Shown here: one piece after another, positions 36,306-44,876 of the stretch
How the letters are laid out: the number at the start of each line of letters is the position of its first letter
Position numbering within the stretch: position 1 is the first letter of the stretch
Assembly: GCF_013166655.1 (NCBI RefSeq)
Contig: NZ_JABKCA010000019.1
Location: 1-64,000 of the forward strand
Reading direction: 5' to 3'
Length of the DNA: 64,000 nucleotides
Source of the DNA: Lentimicrobium sp. L6
Lineage (GTDB): Bacteria > Bacteroidota > Bacteroidia > Bacteroidales > UBA12170
Notes under the pieces: model-generated
What the model saw: only the letters and a program-made list of their open reading frames with translations
The model's database searches: none
What the model was told of the DNA's origin: nothing
Program-made: the position numbers and the translations under genes

Positions 36306-36968
36306 CTAATCCATAGCCTGATTAAGGAAATGATTAAAGTCTTTCATCACTTTAAATGCCTCAATCACCTGATTTACAAATCCTGAATTATTCACCTCTG
36401 CATCCGGTACTTTATGAAGCACCGTATAGCTTTTAAATTTCAGTAATTCTACATCGGCAAAATCAGCTGGAAATCCTTTTGGTGGTCTTTTTAATTTCTC
36501 CCCCTCCACTTGTCCAAAGGTTTCAACAAACTTGTCCGACTCAATAATACTTTTGAAAACTTTGGTATTATACAAAACTTCTTCTCTAATTTTCTTTAGA
36601 TTGGCTGATTCTGGCATATACACTCCTCCAGCAATAAAGCTATTTCCTGGCTCTAAATGTAAATAGTAACCTGCTTTGCCACTCTTCTTACCTCCAGGAA
36701 CTATAAAACCACCCATATTATTTTTATATGGCTCTTTATTTTTAGAAAAACGAACATCTCTATAAATTCTAAAAACACATTTTTTTGCTTGTTGGTCGGC
36801 AACTGAAGAATCAAACTCCGCTATTCTCTCAATCACATTCTGAACCAAATCCTCCATTTCTTGTTTTGCCTCTAAATAACTCTGTTTATTGGCATCGAAC
36901 CATAGTTTATGGTTGTTCTCACTCAGTTCACTTAAAAAGCTAATTATGTTGTTTTTATTTACGCTCAT
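36306..36968 (-). CDS. DUF2461-family protein
   Basis: The 220-aa cytoplasmic protein matches the TIGR02453/DUF2461 pattern: FLSELSENNHKLWFDANKQS, then CVFRIYRDVRFSKNKEPYKN, GYYLHLEPGNSFIAGGVYMP and a late KSYTVLHKVPD. The family is widespread but its biochemical function is unknown. It is divergent from the PorV-like gene 40 bp away. Confidence 0.9.
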   Translation of the reverse strand: MSVNKNNIISFLSELSENNHKLWFDANKQSYLEAKQEMEDLVQNVIERIAEFDSSVADQQAKKCVFRIYRDVRFSKNKEPYKNNMGGFIVPGGKKSGKAGYYLHLEPGNSFIAGGVYMPESANLKKIREEVLYNTKVFKSIIESDKFVETFGQVEGEKLKRPPKGFPADFADVELLKFKSYTVLHKVPDAEVNNSGFVNQVIEAFKVMKDFNHFLNQAMD

Positions 36969-37008
36969 TTTTTCCTATTTTTATGATCATAAAAGTATAA
37001 ACAATAAG

Positions 37009-37827
37009 ATGAAAAATAAACTGTTTTTTCTAATTCTTTTGTTAATCTCTGCGCAAGTTAAATCTGCCCACGATCCTACATCCATTGGTGCAAAATCTGC
37101 ATCTTTAGGAACCATTAGTGTGGTAGGTATTGATTTTAACAATCTCCATAATAATCAAGCTGCATTGGCCTATTATAATAAAATGACCATTGGTTTAGAT
37201 TATGACCAAGGCTATTTTGTAGATAAAAATCTGAGCACAAAAACACTGGGATTTGCCATGCCTACCGGATTTGGTAGTATCGGTGTCAACATGAAGTATT
37301 TCGGCTACGAACAATATAATGAACAAAAAATTGGTTTGGCCTATGGTAAAACATTAGGTAAATACTTAGCCATTGGAATACAACTAGATTATTTTAGAAC
37401 TTTTATTGGCAATGACTATGGTTCTGCCCAAGCAGTAAGTTTCGAATTGAGTTTATATAGTAAATTGAGTGAAAAACTAGAACTCGGAGCTCACCTCTTT
37501 AATCCTATCGGAATGCAGATAGGAGAACAAAGTAAAGAAGATATACCCATTTCTTTCAAACTTGGACTCCTTTATCAAGTTGATGAACGCTTATATCTTG
37601 CCACTGAAGCCGAAAAAGTATTAGATCAAAAGACTATTTATAAATTTGGACTACAGTATATGATAGTCGAGCGTTTCATTGCAAGAATTGGTGTAGCCAC
37701 TAATCCCGGATTATATACTTTTGGTTTCGGATTGAAGTGGGACAGGTTGATTTTGGATATTGGAACAGGTTATCATCAGACTTTAGGCTTTACGCCACGT
37801 GTTTCATTACAGTTTAATTTGAAATAA
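37009..37827 (+). CDS. PorV/PorQ-like outer-membrane beta-barrel protein
   Basis: The start is ATG 37009 (MKNKLFFLILLLISAQVKSA), 272 aa; an upstream extension would run into the divergent DUF2461 gene. The mature protein begins GAKSASLGTISVVGIDFNNL and continues in amphipathic strands to SLQFNLK. It resembles the FadL-fold PorV/PorQ relatives found across Bacteroidota. The next gene overlaps by one base, so the two products are likely partners in the outer membrane. Confidence 0.75.
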   Translation: MKNKLFFLILLLISAQVKSAHDPTSIGAKSASLGTISVVGIDFNNLHNNQAALAYYNKMTIGLDYDQGYFVDKNLSTKTLGFAMPTGFGSIGVNMKYFGYEQYNEQKIGLAYGKTLGKYLAIGIQLDYFRTFIGNDYGSAQAVSFELSLYSKLSEKLELGAHLFNPIGMQIGEQSKEDIPISFKLGLLYQVDERLYLATEAEKVLDQKTIYKFGLQYMIVERFIARIGVATNPGLYTFGFGLKWDRLILDIGTGYHQTLGFTPRVSLQFNLK

Positions 37828-39953
37828 TGAATCTTAAAATCCTACATATTTGGAAGCTGATTTTTATCATTCTCATTTTGGGAATTTTCTCTATACCTTA
37901 TCAGGCCTATTCTCAAGAGGCTGTCATTAAAAATATCATTGAGGATTTAACGGAAAAATCGGAGACCGAATTTGATTATTCAGATTTACTGGATGAATTT
38001 TTAGATTTAAATCAGAACCCAGTAAATATTAACTCCACAGAAAGCCAAAGCCTCGTTTCCTTATTTTTACTCGATGAGCTACAATATCGTAACCTTCGAC
38101 AATATATTGATAGCAATGGATATGTATTTAGCCCTCAAGAACTTCTTCTTATTGATGGCTTTAGTCCGCAAAACATTATAAACCTCACTCCTTTTATTAA
38201 AGCAGGACCCTTAGAGGAGTCTGTTCAGGTAAAACCTTCAAGAATATTCAAATATGGTAGTCATCAGATATTTACCCGTTACCAGAGAACGGTGCAAGAA
38301 GCTGAAGGTTATAAAAACAGGACCGATTCCACCTGGTCAGCAAGCCCTAACTCAAAATACTTGGGAGATGCTAATAAATATTACTTAAAATATCAATTTA
38401 AGTACTCAAATATGGTGAGTGCCGGTTTAGTAGCTGAAAAAGACGCTGGAGAAGTGTTTTTCGAAAACATTGATCATCCCGTTTTAGATTCATTAATTGG
38501 AGATAAAATAAAAAAAGGCTTTGATTTTTACACTGCTCATCTATTTGTTCAAAAAATTGGAATCCTCGACCAAGCAGTAGTTGGAGATTACCACCTGCAA
38601 TTCGGACAAGGTTTAAATATGTGGTCATCCTTAGCCTTTGGAAAATCGAGCAATGCCCTGAACATTAAGAAATACGAAAGAGGCATAAAAGCTAATACTT
38701 CTACCGACGAAAACAAATTCTTAAGAGGTGCAGCAGCCCAAATTTCTAAAGGAAGCTGGTTATTCACTGCATTCTATTCTTCTAAAGAACAAGACGCCTC
38801 TAGTTATTATGGAGCCGAAGATCAGGAAACCAATTTTGTAGAATCCATTAATGGAACAGGGTTTCATAGAACCGTAAATGAGCTTTTAAAGAAAAACTCC
38901 ATTCAAGTACAATTGATGGGAGGAAGAATTAAATACACTAAAAAATTATTTAGCATTGGACTTATTGCCTCTCATGCCATCCTCAATAAAGAATTATTAC
39001 CAACAGGAACCCCTTATCAATATTATAATTTCACTGGAAATGAGAATACAGTGATTGGCTCAGATTTTCAATTTAGGTTCAAAAATGTTGATTTTTTTGG
39101 AGAATTCAGTTATAATATTGATGGAGGGCTGGCTTATCTTGCTGGATTAAATGCCCCTTTGAGTAATAGAGTAGCCTTAGCCATTTTATTTAGAAATTAT
39201 AATGAGAAGTATAACAACCTTTTCGGTGCAGCATTTGGAGAAAATACAGTCAATAAAAACGAAAGAGGAATCTATACAGGCTTAAGTTTTCAAATCTCCA
39301 AAAAACTACACCTTAATACTTATGTAGACTTATTTAGTTCTCCTTGGCTGCGTTACAGAACAGATGCACCTTCCTATGGAAGTGAGTTTTTGGCCTTGTT
39401 AAATTATGAATACAGCCGCAAAGTACAAATGCAATTCAGGGCCAAGTATAAAAACAAAATGCTGAATTATACTGAAGAATATGCCATGACATCAAGGCTT
39501 GAAAATCAAGTAAAATATGGCTTAAGATATCATATTTCCTATCAAGTACACCCTTTATTTACGCTGAAAAACAGAATTGAATACCAGATATTTGAGTCGA
39601 AAGATGTGGGACAAAAACCAGGCTTTTTAATCTATCAAGATATTAATTATAAAAGTAAAAATCAGAATTTAGCTATGAGTACGCGATTTGCGCTTTTCGA
39701 TGTAGAAGACTATAACAGTAGATTATACGCCTACGAAAATGATTTGCTTTATGTATTCTCCATACCAGCCTATTATAATAGAGGAGTCCGTGCATATTTT
39801 GTTTTCAACTACAGAATAAACACCACTTTCCAGTTCTGGTTTAAGCTAGGACACACATGGTACGAAAATGTTAACGAGATAGGTAGTGGATTAAATACCA
39901 TAGAAGGAGGAAATAAAACAGAAGTGAGAGCTCAGTTAAGAATTAAAATTTAA
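37827..39953 (+). CDS. Helix-hairpin-helix domain outer-membrane barrel protein
   Basis: The 708-aa protein has a signal segment (ending QAYSQ). A helical N-terminal region follows (EDLTEKSETEFDYSDLLDEF, then NQNPVNINSTESQSLVSLFL and FSPQELLLIDGFSPQNIINL), the helix-hairpin-helix type fold seen in ComEA-like proteins. From about residue 130 it is a long beta-barrel with aromatic strand ends. Such HHH-barrel proteins are common and uncharacterised in Bacteroidota, often paired with a PorV-like gene as here. DNA or protein binding by the HHH part is possible. Its stop overlaps the convergent DUF3078 gene by 11 bp. Confidence 0.8.
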   Translation: MNLKILHIWKLIFIILILGIFSIPYQAYSQEAVIKNIIEDLTEKSETEFDYSDLLDEFLDLNQNPVNINSTESQSLVSLFLLDELQYRNLRQYIDSNGYVFSPQELLLIDGFSPQNIINLTPFIKAGPLEESVQVKPSRIFKYGSHQIFTRYQRTVQEAEGYKNRTDSTWSASPNSKYLGDANKYYLKYQFKYSNMVSAGLVAEKDAGEVFFENIDHPVLDSLIGDKIKKGFDFYTAHLFVQKIGILDQAVVGDYHLQFGQGLNMWSSLAFGKSSNALNIKKYERGIKANTSTDENKFLRGAAAQISKGSWLFTAFYSSKEQDASSYYGAEDQETNFVESINGTGFHRTVNELLKKNSIQVQLMGGRIKYTKKLFSIGLIASHAILNKELLPTGTPYQYYNFTGNENTVIGSDFQFRFKNVDFFGEFSYNIDGGLAYLAGLNAPLSNRVALAILFRNYNEKYNNLFGAAFGENTVNKNERGIYTGLSFQISKKLHLNTYVDLFSSPWLRYRTDAPSYGSEFLALLNYEYSRKVQMQFRAKYKNKMLNYTEEYAMTSRLENQVKYGLRYHISYQVHPLFTLKNRIEYQIFESKDVGQKPGFLIYQDINYKSKNQNLAMSTRFALFDVEDYNSRLYAYENDLLYVFSIPAYYNRGVRAYFVFNYRINTTFQFWFKLGHTWYENVNEIGSGLNTIEGGNKTEVRAQLRIKI

Positions 39954-40944
39954 ATGCAATTCCAAAACCATAATTTTGTTTCACTTGTAAATTAATACTT
40001 TCTCCAGTTTTAATCCTATCACCATCAACCACCTCATATTCAGGAACTTTTACATTATGATCATAAATCATATGTAAGTAAAGGTTGGCTACAAAATACT
40101 TATTAATGGTAAAATCGAATAGTGTTTCCCAATCCACATCGATATTCCATTGATTAGAAGGGTCAGGATCTGCATAGTTATTATATAAATTCATAGTTGA
40201 ACTTACATCTATGTTTTTAAACAATTCTTTTCTATATCTTAATTTTATATTAACCCCCAATTCAGCCTTTATATTATCACCAGGAACTAATATATTACCT
40301 TCCTCATCCTTAACAGCTGCTTTAACACCGTAGCTACCCGCATCTGCCAAATCTTGATTCATTACAAATATTAGTTTACCTGCTACTGGAGCAAAAAACA
40401 TAGATAAACCTTCGATAGATTTATTTTCAATGCCCAAAGACAAAGTTAGGTATGCTGGTGCAAACCAATCAGATACCACAGTAGAATCATTAGGATATTT
40501 AAAACCTTCACTATATTGGCTTTTGAAATCTAACTGGGCATTATAAAAATAATTCTTAACAAATTGATGAGCAACACTGGAGTTTAAATTTAATTTATCC
40601 TCAGATTTACGTGTCCCAGAATATCTATATAATTGTAAGCCATATGCAGTATTTAAATAATTCTCAAATTTAAAATTTCCTTTCTCATACTTTGCCACTA
40701 AATCAAAATATGCTGTTGTAGAAAAAGAGCTTTCTCCACCATCAGCCCAATTGCTTAATAAAATAGTATTCATATTAAGACGAGTTCTTCCTTCCCACCT
40801 CCAATAAGTCCCAGAATCATATACTTTAATAGAATCTATTGGCAATATAATGGCTGGAGGAAGCGTATAATCCTTCTCACTAGCCTTCACACCATTTAAT
40901 AAGCCCAAAAGGCCAATAATAATTAATAAAACAACTTTTCTCAT
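39943..40944 (-). CDS. DUF3078-family outer-membrane protein
   Basis: The 333-aa protein has a signal peptide (about 1-21) and the DUF3078 opening YWRWEGRTRLNMNTILLSNW followed by ADGGESS. Amphipathic beta strands then end in GFGIAFKF with a terminal aromatic residue. It is predicted to be an outer-membrane barrel of unknown role. A well-spaced promoter lies upstream at 40962-40991. Confidence 0.88.
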   Translation of the reverse strand: MRKVVLLIIIGLLGLLNGVKASEKDYTLPPAIILPIDSIKVYDSGTYWRWEGRTRLNMNTILLSNWADGGESSFSTTAYFDLVAKYEKGNFKFENYLNTAYGLQLYRYSGTRKSEDKLNLNSSVAHQFVKNYFYNAQLDFKSQYSEGFKYPNDSTVVSDWFAPAYLTLSLGIENKSIEGLSMFFAPVAGKLIFVMNQDLADAGSYGVKAAVKDEEGNILVPGDNIKAELGVNIKLRYRKELFKNIDVSSTMNLYNNYADPDPSNQWNIDVDWETLFDFTINKYFVANLYLHMIYDHNVKVPEYEVVDGDRIKTGESINLQVKQNYGFGIAFKF

Positions 40945-40961
40945 TTAAAATAGATTCTTTG

Positions 40962-40991
40962 CAAAATTAATAATTATAACAAACTACCCAA
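40962..40991 (-). promoter_or_regulatory. Two-box promoter of the DUF3078 gene
   Basis: On the minus strand TTG (40991-40989) and TAATTTTG (40969-40962) are spaced by exactly 19 bp. It is one of the two best promoter matches in the window and lies 17 bp before the ATG. Confidence 0.65.
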
Positions 40992-41305
40992 TGATTTATT
41001 ATCCATCAATGACTAAAAACATTTATTAATATTCAAAAGGACTACTATACGCCAATTAAGCAATTCTATTTTCATTAGTATTTAAATTGATAAAAAATTA
41101 CAAATCTAAAACCTGACTGTTAATAAAATCGATAATATTTTCCCAATACGCTTACTGATTCCAATCTATGGACACTTTCCTTATTGAATACAAAATTATT
41201 AAATCCTGTATTTCAATACATTACATAATTGGCATCATTATTAATGTAGGAAAAGCATAATCAAAACAGGAATTAAATAAAATTTCAAAACTAAAAATAA
41301 ATAAA
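40992..41305. other. AT-rich intergenic region before the candidate thioester lipoprotein
   Basis: About 310 bp without ORFs or clear repeats. No convincing promoter box for the gene at 41306 was found; it may use a different sigma factor. Confidence 0.4.
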
Positions 41306-42766
41306 ATGAGAAAATTACTTTTATCGATGACCGCGGCAGTAGCATTATTGTTTACAGCTTGCGACAAAGACAAAGAACAAGACCAAGCTCCTGCTGAATC
41401 TGGCTTTGAATTCAAAATTGAACAAACAGACTTCAACTTCAAAAGTGATGTTCCAGAATGTGCAAACATTGAAATGGATTATGTAAAGTTCGTTATTGAT
41501 GGTGTTACTTATACAAGTGATATTTATACTGTAGATGGTGAAATGCTAACTCAAGTTATCAAATTACCTGTTGGTGAATACACTATGTCTAGCTTCTTGG
41601 TTTATAATATCAACGGAACTCCAGCTGATGAGTCTGATGATATTTTAGTTAAAGCATCTCCACAACCAGGTAGCGAATATTATGATCTAATTGAAAACAA
41701 ATTAAATCTTAATATTGCTGTTGAGGCTTTCTACAAAAAACAAATCACAGTTGATGTATTATGTTTTGAAGACCTATTCTATGAATCTTTCGGTTTCACA
41801 TGGTTTCAATTTAACGATATCAAAATTGAAAAACTATGCTTCTTCGGTGATATTTGTACCGGTTGTTACGAAGACTTTGCAGGAAGTTTGTATGCAGATC
41901 AGCCAGAAGGCGTTCAAATGGATATGCCAGCCATTTTCCAAGTTAAAGTATTTAAAGAAGGTGAGTCTACTCCTATAAGAGTATTTGATAATACTTCATT
42001 TTTAGGTGTTGGTTCTTGTTTAGAGATATACTGGCCTAATGACTTAAGCAAAGAAGATAACTTTACATTCGAATTATGGGTTTTACTTCCAAGTGGTGAT
42101 ACTTTCGATTATGAATTGATTACTGTATGGGACGTTCAAGACGAGGTTGGTCCAAATGCTGGAGAAGACGGTGTTGTTGACTTTGTAATTGGTAGCTGTC
42201 AATATCAGAATTCTGATTATAATTTCCCTTACTGGATGAATCTTCCTGATGGTGAATTCACTATGGTAACTGGCGGTTCTTCACCTGGTTCACAAGGAAC
42301 ATATTTTGATGTGACATTCTCTGGTATAGGAAATGGTTATAATCTTTCAAATGGTACTTTCGGTGTTTATTGTGGAGACAAAGAAAATACAATTGGTTTA
42401 GGTCAAACTTTTAGCAATACCACAGCTTATAATTCTTTATCAACAACACTTCCTGATAATTTCCCACTAACATCTGAAGAAACCGTTATTGTTAACTATT
42501 TCTTCAACCATATTGGTGATTATATTGATGGTTGGGATTATGACAACCCATCAAGCTACGCAATTGTTCAAGATGTAATTTGGGGCATTACTGATGCTGA
42601 TACTTTCACACCAAGTGGACAAGCTTTAACCATCTTAAATGATGTGATGGTTAATGGTGCTGGTTACGTGGTTCCTCCTAGTGGATACGCTGGTATTATC
42701 TTATGGGATAGTGGTCAAAACCCTGCAATCCAAATGATATTCACAGTTATTGATCCTTGTTTATAA
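41306..42766 (+). CDS. Lipoprotein with DUF4397-like start and a candidate Cys-Gln thioester domain
   Basis: The 486-aa protein has a lipobox ending at Cys19 (LLFTACDKDK). Residues about 40-150 form a beta domain (VKFVIDGVTYTSDIYTVDGE, LPVGEYTMSSFLVYNINGTP), a middle Cys-rich part follows (CFFGDICTGCYED), and the C-terminal 190 residues look like a thioester-domain fold: Cys356 in FGVYCGDKEN and Gln422 in SYAIVQDVIWGITDAD. The known thioester motifs are an aromatic-Cys pair and a hydrophobic-Gln-polar-hydrophobic-hydrophobic stretch, both seen here. In Gram-positive adhesins this bond forms covalent links to targets. The fold assignment is inference. A strong terminator follows. Confidence 0.65.
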   Translation: MRKLLLSMTAAVALLFTACDKDKEQDQAPAESGFEFKIEQTDFNFKSDVPECANIEMDYVKFVIDGVTYTSDIYTVDGEMLTQVIKLPVGEYTMSSFLVYNINGTPADESDDILVKASPQPGSEYYDLIENKLNLNIAVEAFYKKQITVDVLCFEDLFYESFGFTWFQFNDIKIEKLCFFGDICTGCYEDFAGSLYADQPEGVQMDMPAIFQVKVFKEGESTPIRVFDNTSFLGVGSCLEIYWPNDLSKEDNFTFELWVLLPSGDTFDYELITVWDVQDEVGPNAGEDGVVDFVIGSCQYQNSDYNFPYWMNLPDGEFTMVTGGSSPGSQGTYFDVTFSGIGNGYNLSNGTFGVYCGDKENTIGLGQTFSNTTAYNSLSTTLPDNFPLTSEETVIVNYFFNHIGDYIDGWDYDNPSSYAIVQDVIWGITDADTFTPSGQALTILNDVMVNGAGYVVPPSGYAGIILWDSGQNPAIQMIFTVIDPCL

Positions 42767-42785
42767 GCAATATTAAAATATTTAC

Positions 42786-42817
42786 AGGCGGCAATCTTAG
42801 GATTACCGCCTTTTTTT
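42786..42817 (+). terminator. Rho-independent terminator of the thioester-lipoprotein gene
   Basis: AGGCGGCAATC and GGATTACCGCCT form a GC-rich stem around a TTA loop, followed by seven T. It lies about 20 bp after the stop codon. Confidence 0.9.
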
Positions 42818-42934
42818 ATGCCTGCAATTCACACCTGTTTTTTTACAAAAGAGGATTATTTTAGACGAACAACCATTATGGGATAAAGATTTACACTAAC
42901 TTTATAGCCCAAATCATTTAAAATCGCTCGCATC

Positions 42935-44026
42935 ATGTCATATACCATTTACAATTCGCATATCCACACTTTCCGAGATATAGATATTCCGCGTAAATTC
43001 TTACCTTTAGGATTGGTTCGATTATTGGCTAGTAACTTTGGTGCCAATATTTTCACTACGCTATTAAATCATGCAAATCCATTTTCGGAAAAAGATCTGC
43101 TTGACCGATATGTGAAATTTATCAAAATTGGGAAATTAAAAAGCCAAGAGAAGATATTTGAAGAATGCTCTAAATTCTATCCTGAAAAAACTCGCTTTGC
43201 AATTCTTCCTATGGACATGGCCTATATGGGTGCAGGTAAAGTTCCAAGATCATATATAAAACAACTCGATGAACTTGCCACAGTAAAAAAAAGATATCCC
43301 AATAAGGTCTTACCATTTATTCATATAGATCCCCGTAGACCAAATAGCTTAGAAATATTTAAAGAATACATAGAGCAACATGATTTTCACGGTCTTAAAC
43401 TCTACCCTCCCCTTGGTATATTTCCATATGATGAACGACTTTATCCTATTTATGAGTATTGTCAAAAACAAAAACTACCAGTGATAGCTCATTGTAGTCC
43501 GAAAAATCCAGTGCATTATAAAGGAAGTAAAAACGAAATTTATGAGCTCCTAAAAAGATCCAAACTACACATTGATACAAAAAAGAAAAGTAAGAAAGAA
43601 CTATGTTCATATTTTACACATCCCAACAACTACAAATATGTAATGACAGATTTTCCGGATTTAAAAATCTGTGCTGCCCATTTTGGCTCTGGAGACCAAT
43701 GGAATGAATATATAGAGCAGCCTGGGAATCCAGATAATTGGTTTAGTATTATTAGAGAAATGTTAGAGCAATATCCTTATTTCTATACCGATATTAGTTT
43801 CACTATGAATGACAAGAGTTATTTTTCTCTTCTTAAGGTCTTGATGTGCGATGATAAAATCAATTCTAAAATATTATTTGGTTCTGATTATTACATGGTA
43901 GAAACCGAATCTGACGAAAGAAGGTTTGGAGTTGACCTAAGAGCATTTTTAGGAGAACAGAATTTCAGAAAGATAGCACATTCTAATTCGGAAACTTTTC
44001 TATGTAAATCGGCATTAAAACCTTAG
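42935..44026 (+). CDS. Amidohydrolase-2 family metal-dependent hydrolase
   Basis: The 363-aa cytoplasmic protein opens with a strand and the metal motif NSHIHTF. Further barrel signatures are DFHGLKLYPPLGIFPYDERL, LPVIAHCSPKNPVH, LKICAAHFGSG and ILFGSDYYMVE with the final Asp. It belongs to the TIM-barrel amidohydrolase superfamily (amidohydro-related/TatD-like branch). The substrate is unknown. It is a single gene. Confidence 0.85.
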   Translation: MSYTIYNSHIHTFRDIDIPRKFLPLGLVRLLASNFGANIFTTLLNHANPFSEKDLLDRYVKFIKIGKLKSQEKIFEECSKFYPEKTRFAILPMDMAYMGAGKVPRSYIKQLDELATVKKRYPNKVLPFIHIDPRRPNSLEIFKEYIEQHDFHGLKLYPPLGIFPYDERLYPIYEYCQKQKLPVIAHCSPKNPVHYKGSKNEIYELLKRSKLHIDTKKKSKKELCSYFTHPNNYKYVMTDFPDLKICAAHFGSGDQWNEYIEQPGNPDNWFSIIREMLEQYPYFYTDISFTMNDKSYFSLLKVLMCDDKINSKILFGSDYYMVETESDERRFGVDLRAFLGEQNFRKIAHSNSETFLCKSALKP

Positions 44027-44106
44027 GCTACTAAAAGCATTCTTTTATCACTATTCTCCATATTTAAAAATGAATAATAACTGATATATTACCGCTGAGA
44101 AATCCA

Positions 44107-44114
44107 TATATTTG
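44107..44114 (+). promoter_or_regulatory. -7 box of the cysH-type gene
   Basis: TATATTTG lies 18 bp before the ATG at 44133 and matches TAnnTTTG; the -33 box is unclear. Confidence 0.4.
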
Positions 44115-44132
44115 CAGCAAAATTGAATCATT

Positions 44133-44837
44133 ATGACCCCAACAGATATCTCTGAAATAAGGAAAAAAGTAACTAACAAAAGTCCTGAAGAAGTAATTTC
44201 ATGGTTTTTAAAAGAGTATAAAGGTAAGATTGCTTTATCAAATAGTATGGGAGCCGAAGATCAAGTGCTAACACATATGATTTGTCAAATGGACTCCTCT
44301 ACTCCTATTTTCACATTGGATACTGGTAGGATATTCCCAGAAACCTATGATCTAATTGATAGAACTAACCAAAGATATGGAATTAATATTCAAGTGTATT
44401 TTCCAAAATATGAAGAGGTTCAAAAGATGGTGAATGAAAAAGGTGTTAATTTGTTTTTCAACAGTATAGAAAATCGCAAACAATGCTGCAATACACGAAA
44501 AATGGAGCCTCTAAAGCGTGCATTTAAAGGCTTAGATGTATGGATTTGTGGACTTAGAAGAGAGCAATCAGTTACTAGAACAGATATGCAAATAGTAGAA
44601 TGGGACGAAAATAATGGCCTTCTTAAACTCAACCCTCTAATCGATTGGACCGAAGAACATATGTGGGGTTATATTAAAAAGAACAATATTCCTTATAACA
44701 AATTACACAATCAAGGATTTCCAAGCATTGGATGCCAACCCTGCACAAGAGCTATACAAGAAGGAGAAGATGTTAGAGCCGGACGTTGGTGGTGGGAAGA
44801 CCCAGAATCAAAAGAATGTGGCTTACATGCAAAGTAG
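44133..44837 (+). CDS. cysH: Adenylyl-sulfate (APS) reductase, CysH family
   Basis: The 234-aa enzyme has the PAPS-reductase start SNSMGAEDQVLTHMI, the TLDTGRIFPETYDLID motif, the Cys pair RKQCCNTRKMEPL, a second Cys pair IGCQPCTRAIQEGED and the catalytic ECGLH end. The CC...CxxC set binds a 4Fe-4S cluster and marks the APS-using type rather than the cluster-free PAPS type. It reduces APS to sulfite in assimilation. No cysD/cysN or sulfite reductase genes lie nearby, so it is unlinked here. Confidence 0.92.
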   Translation: MTPTDISEIRKKVTNKSPEEVISWFLKEYKGKIALSNSMGAEDQVLTHMICQMDSSTPIFTLDTGRIFPETYDLIDRTNQRYGINIQVYFPKYEEVQKMVNEKGVNLFFNSIENRKQCCNTRKMEPLKRAFKGLDVWICGLRREQSVTRTDMQIVEWDENNGLLKLNPLIDWTEEHMWGYIKKNNIPYNKLHNQGFPSIGCQPCTRAIQEGEDVRAGRWWWEDPESKECGLHAK

Positions 44838-44876
44838 CATTTACCCTAGAAACATAACCCCGTTTCCTTCTTCTAC

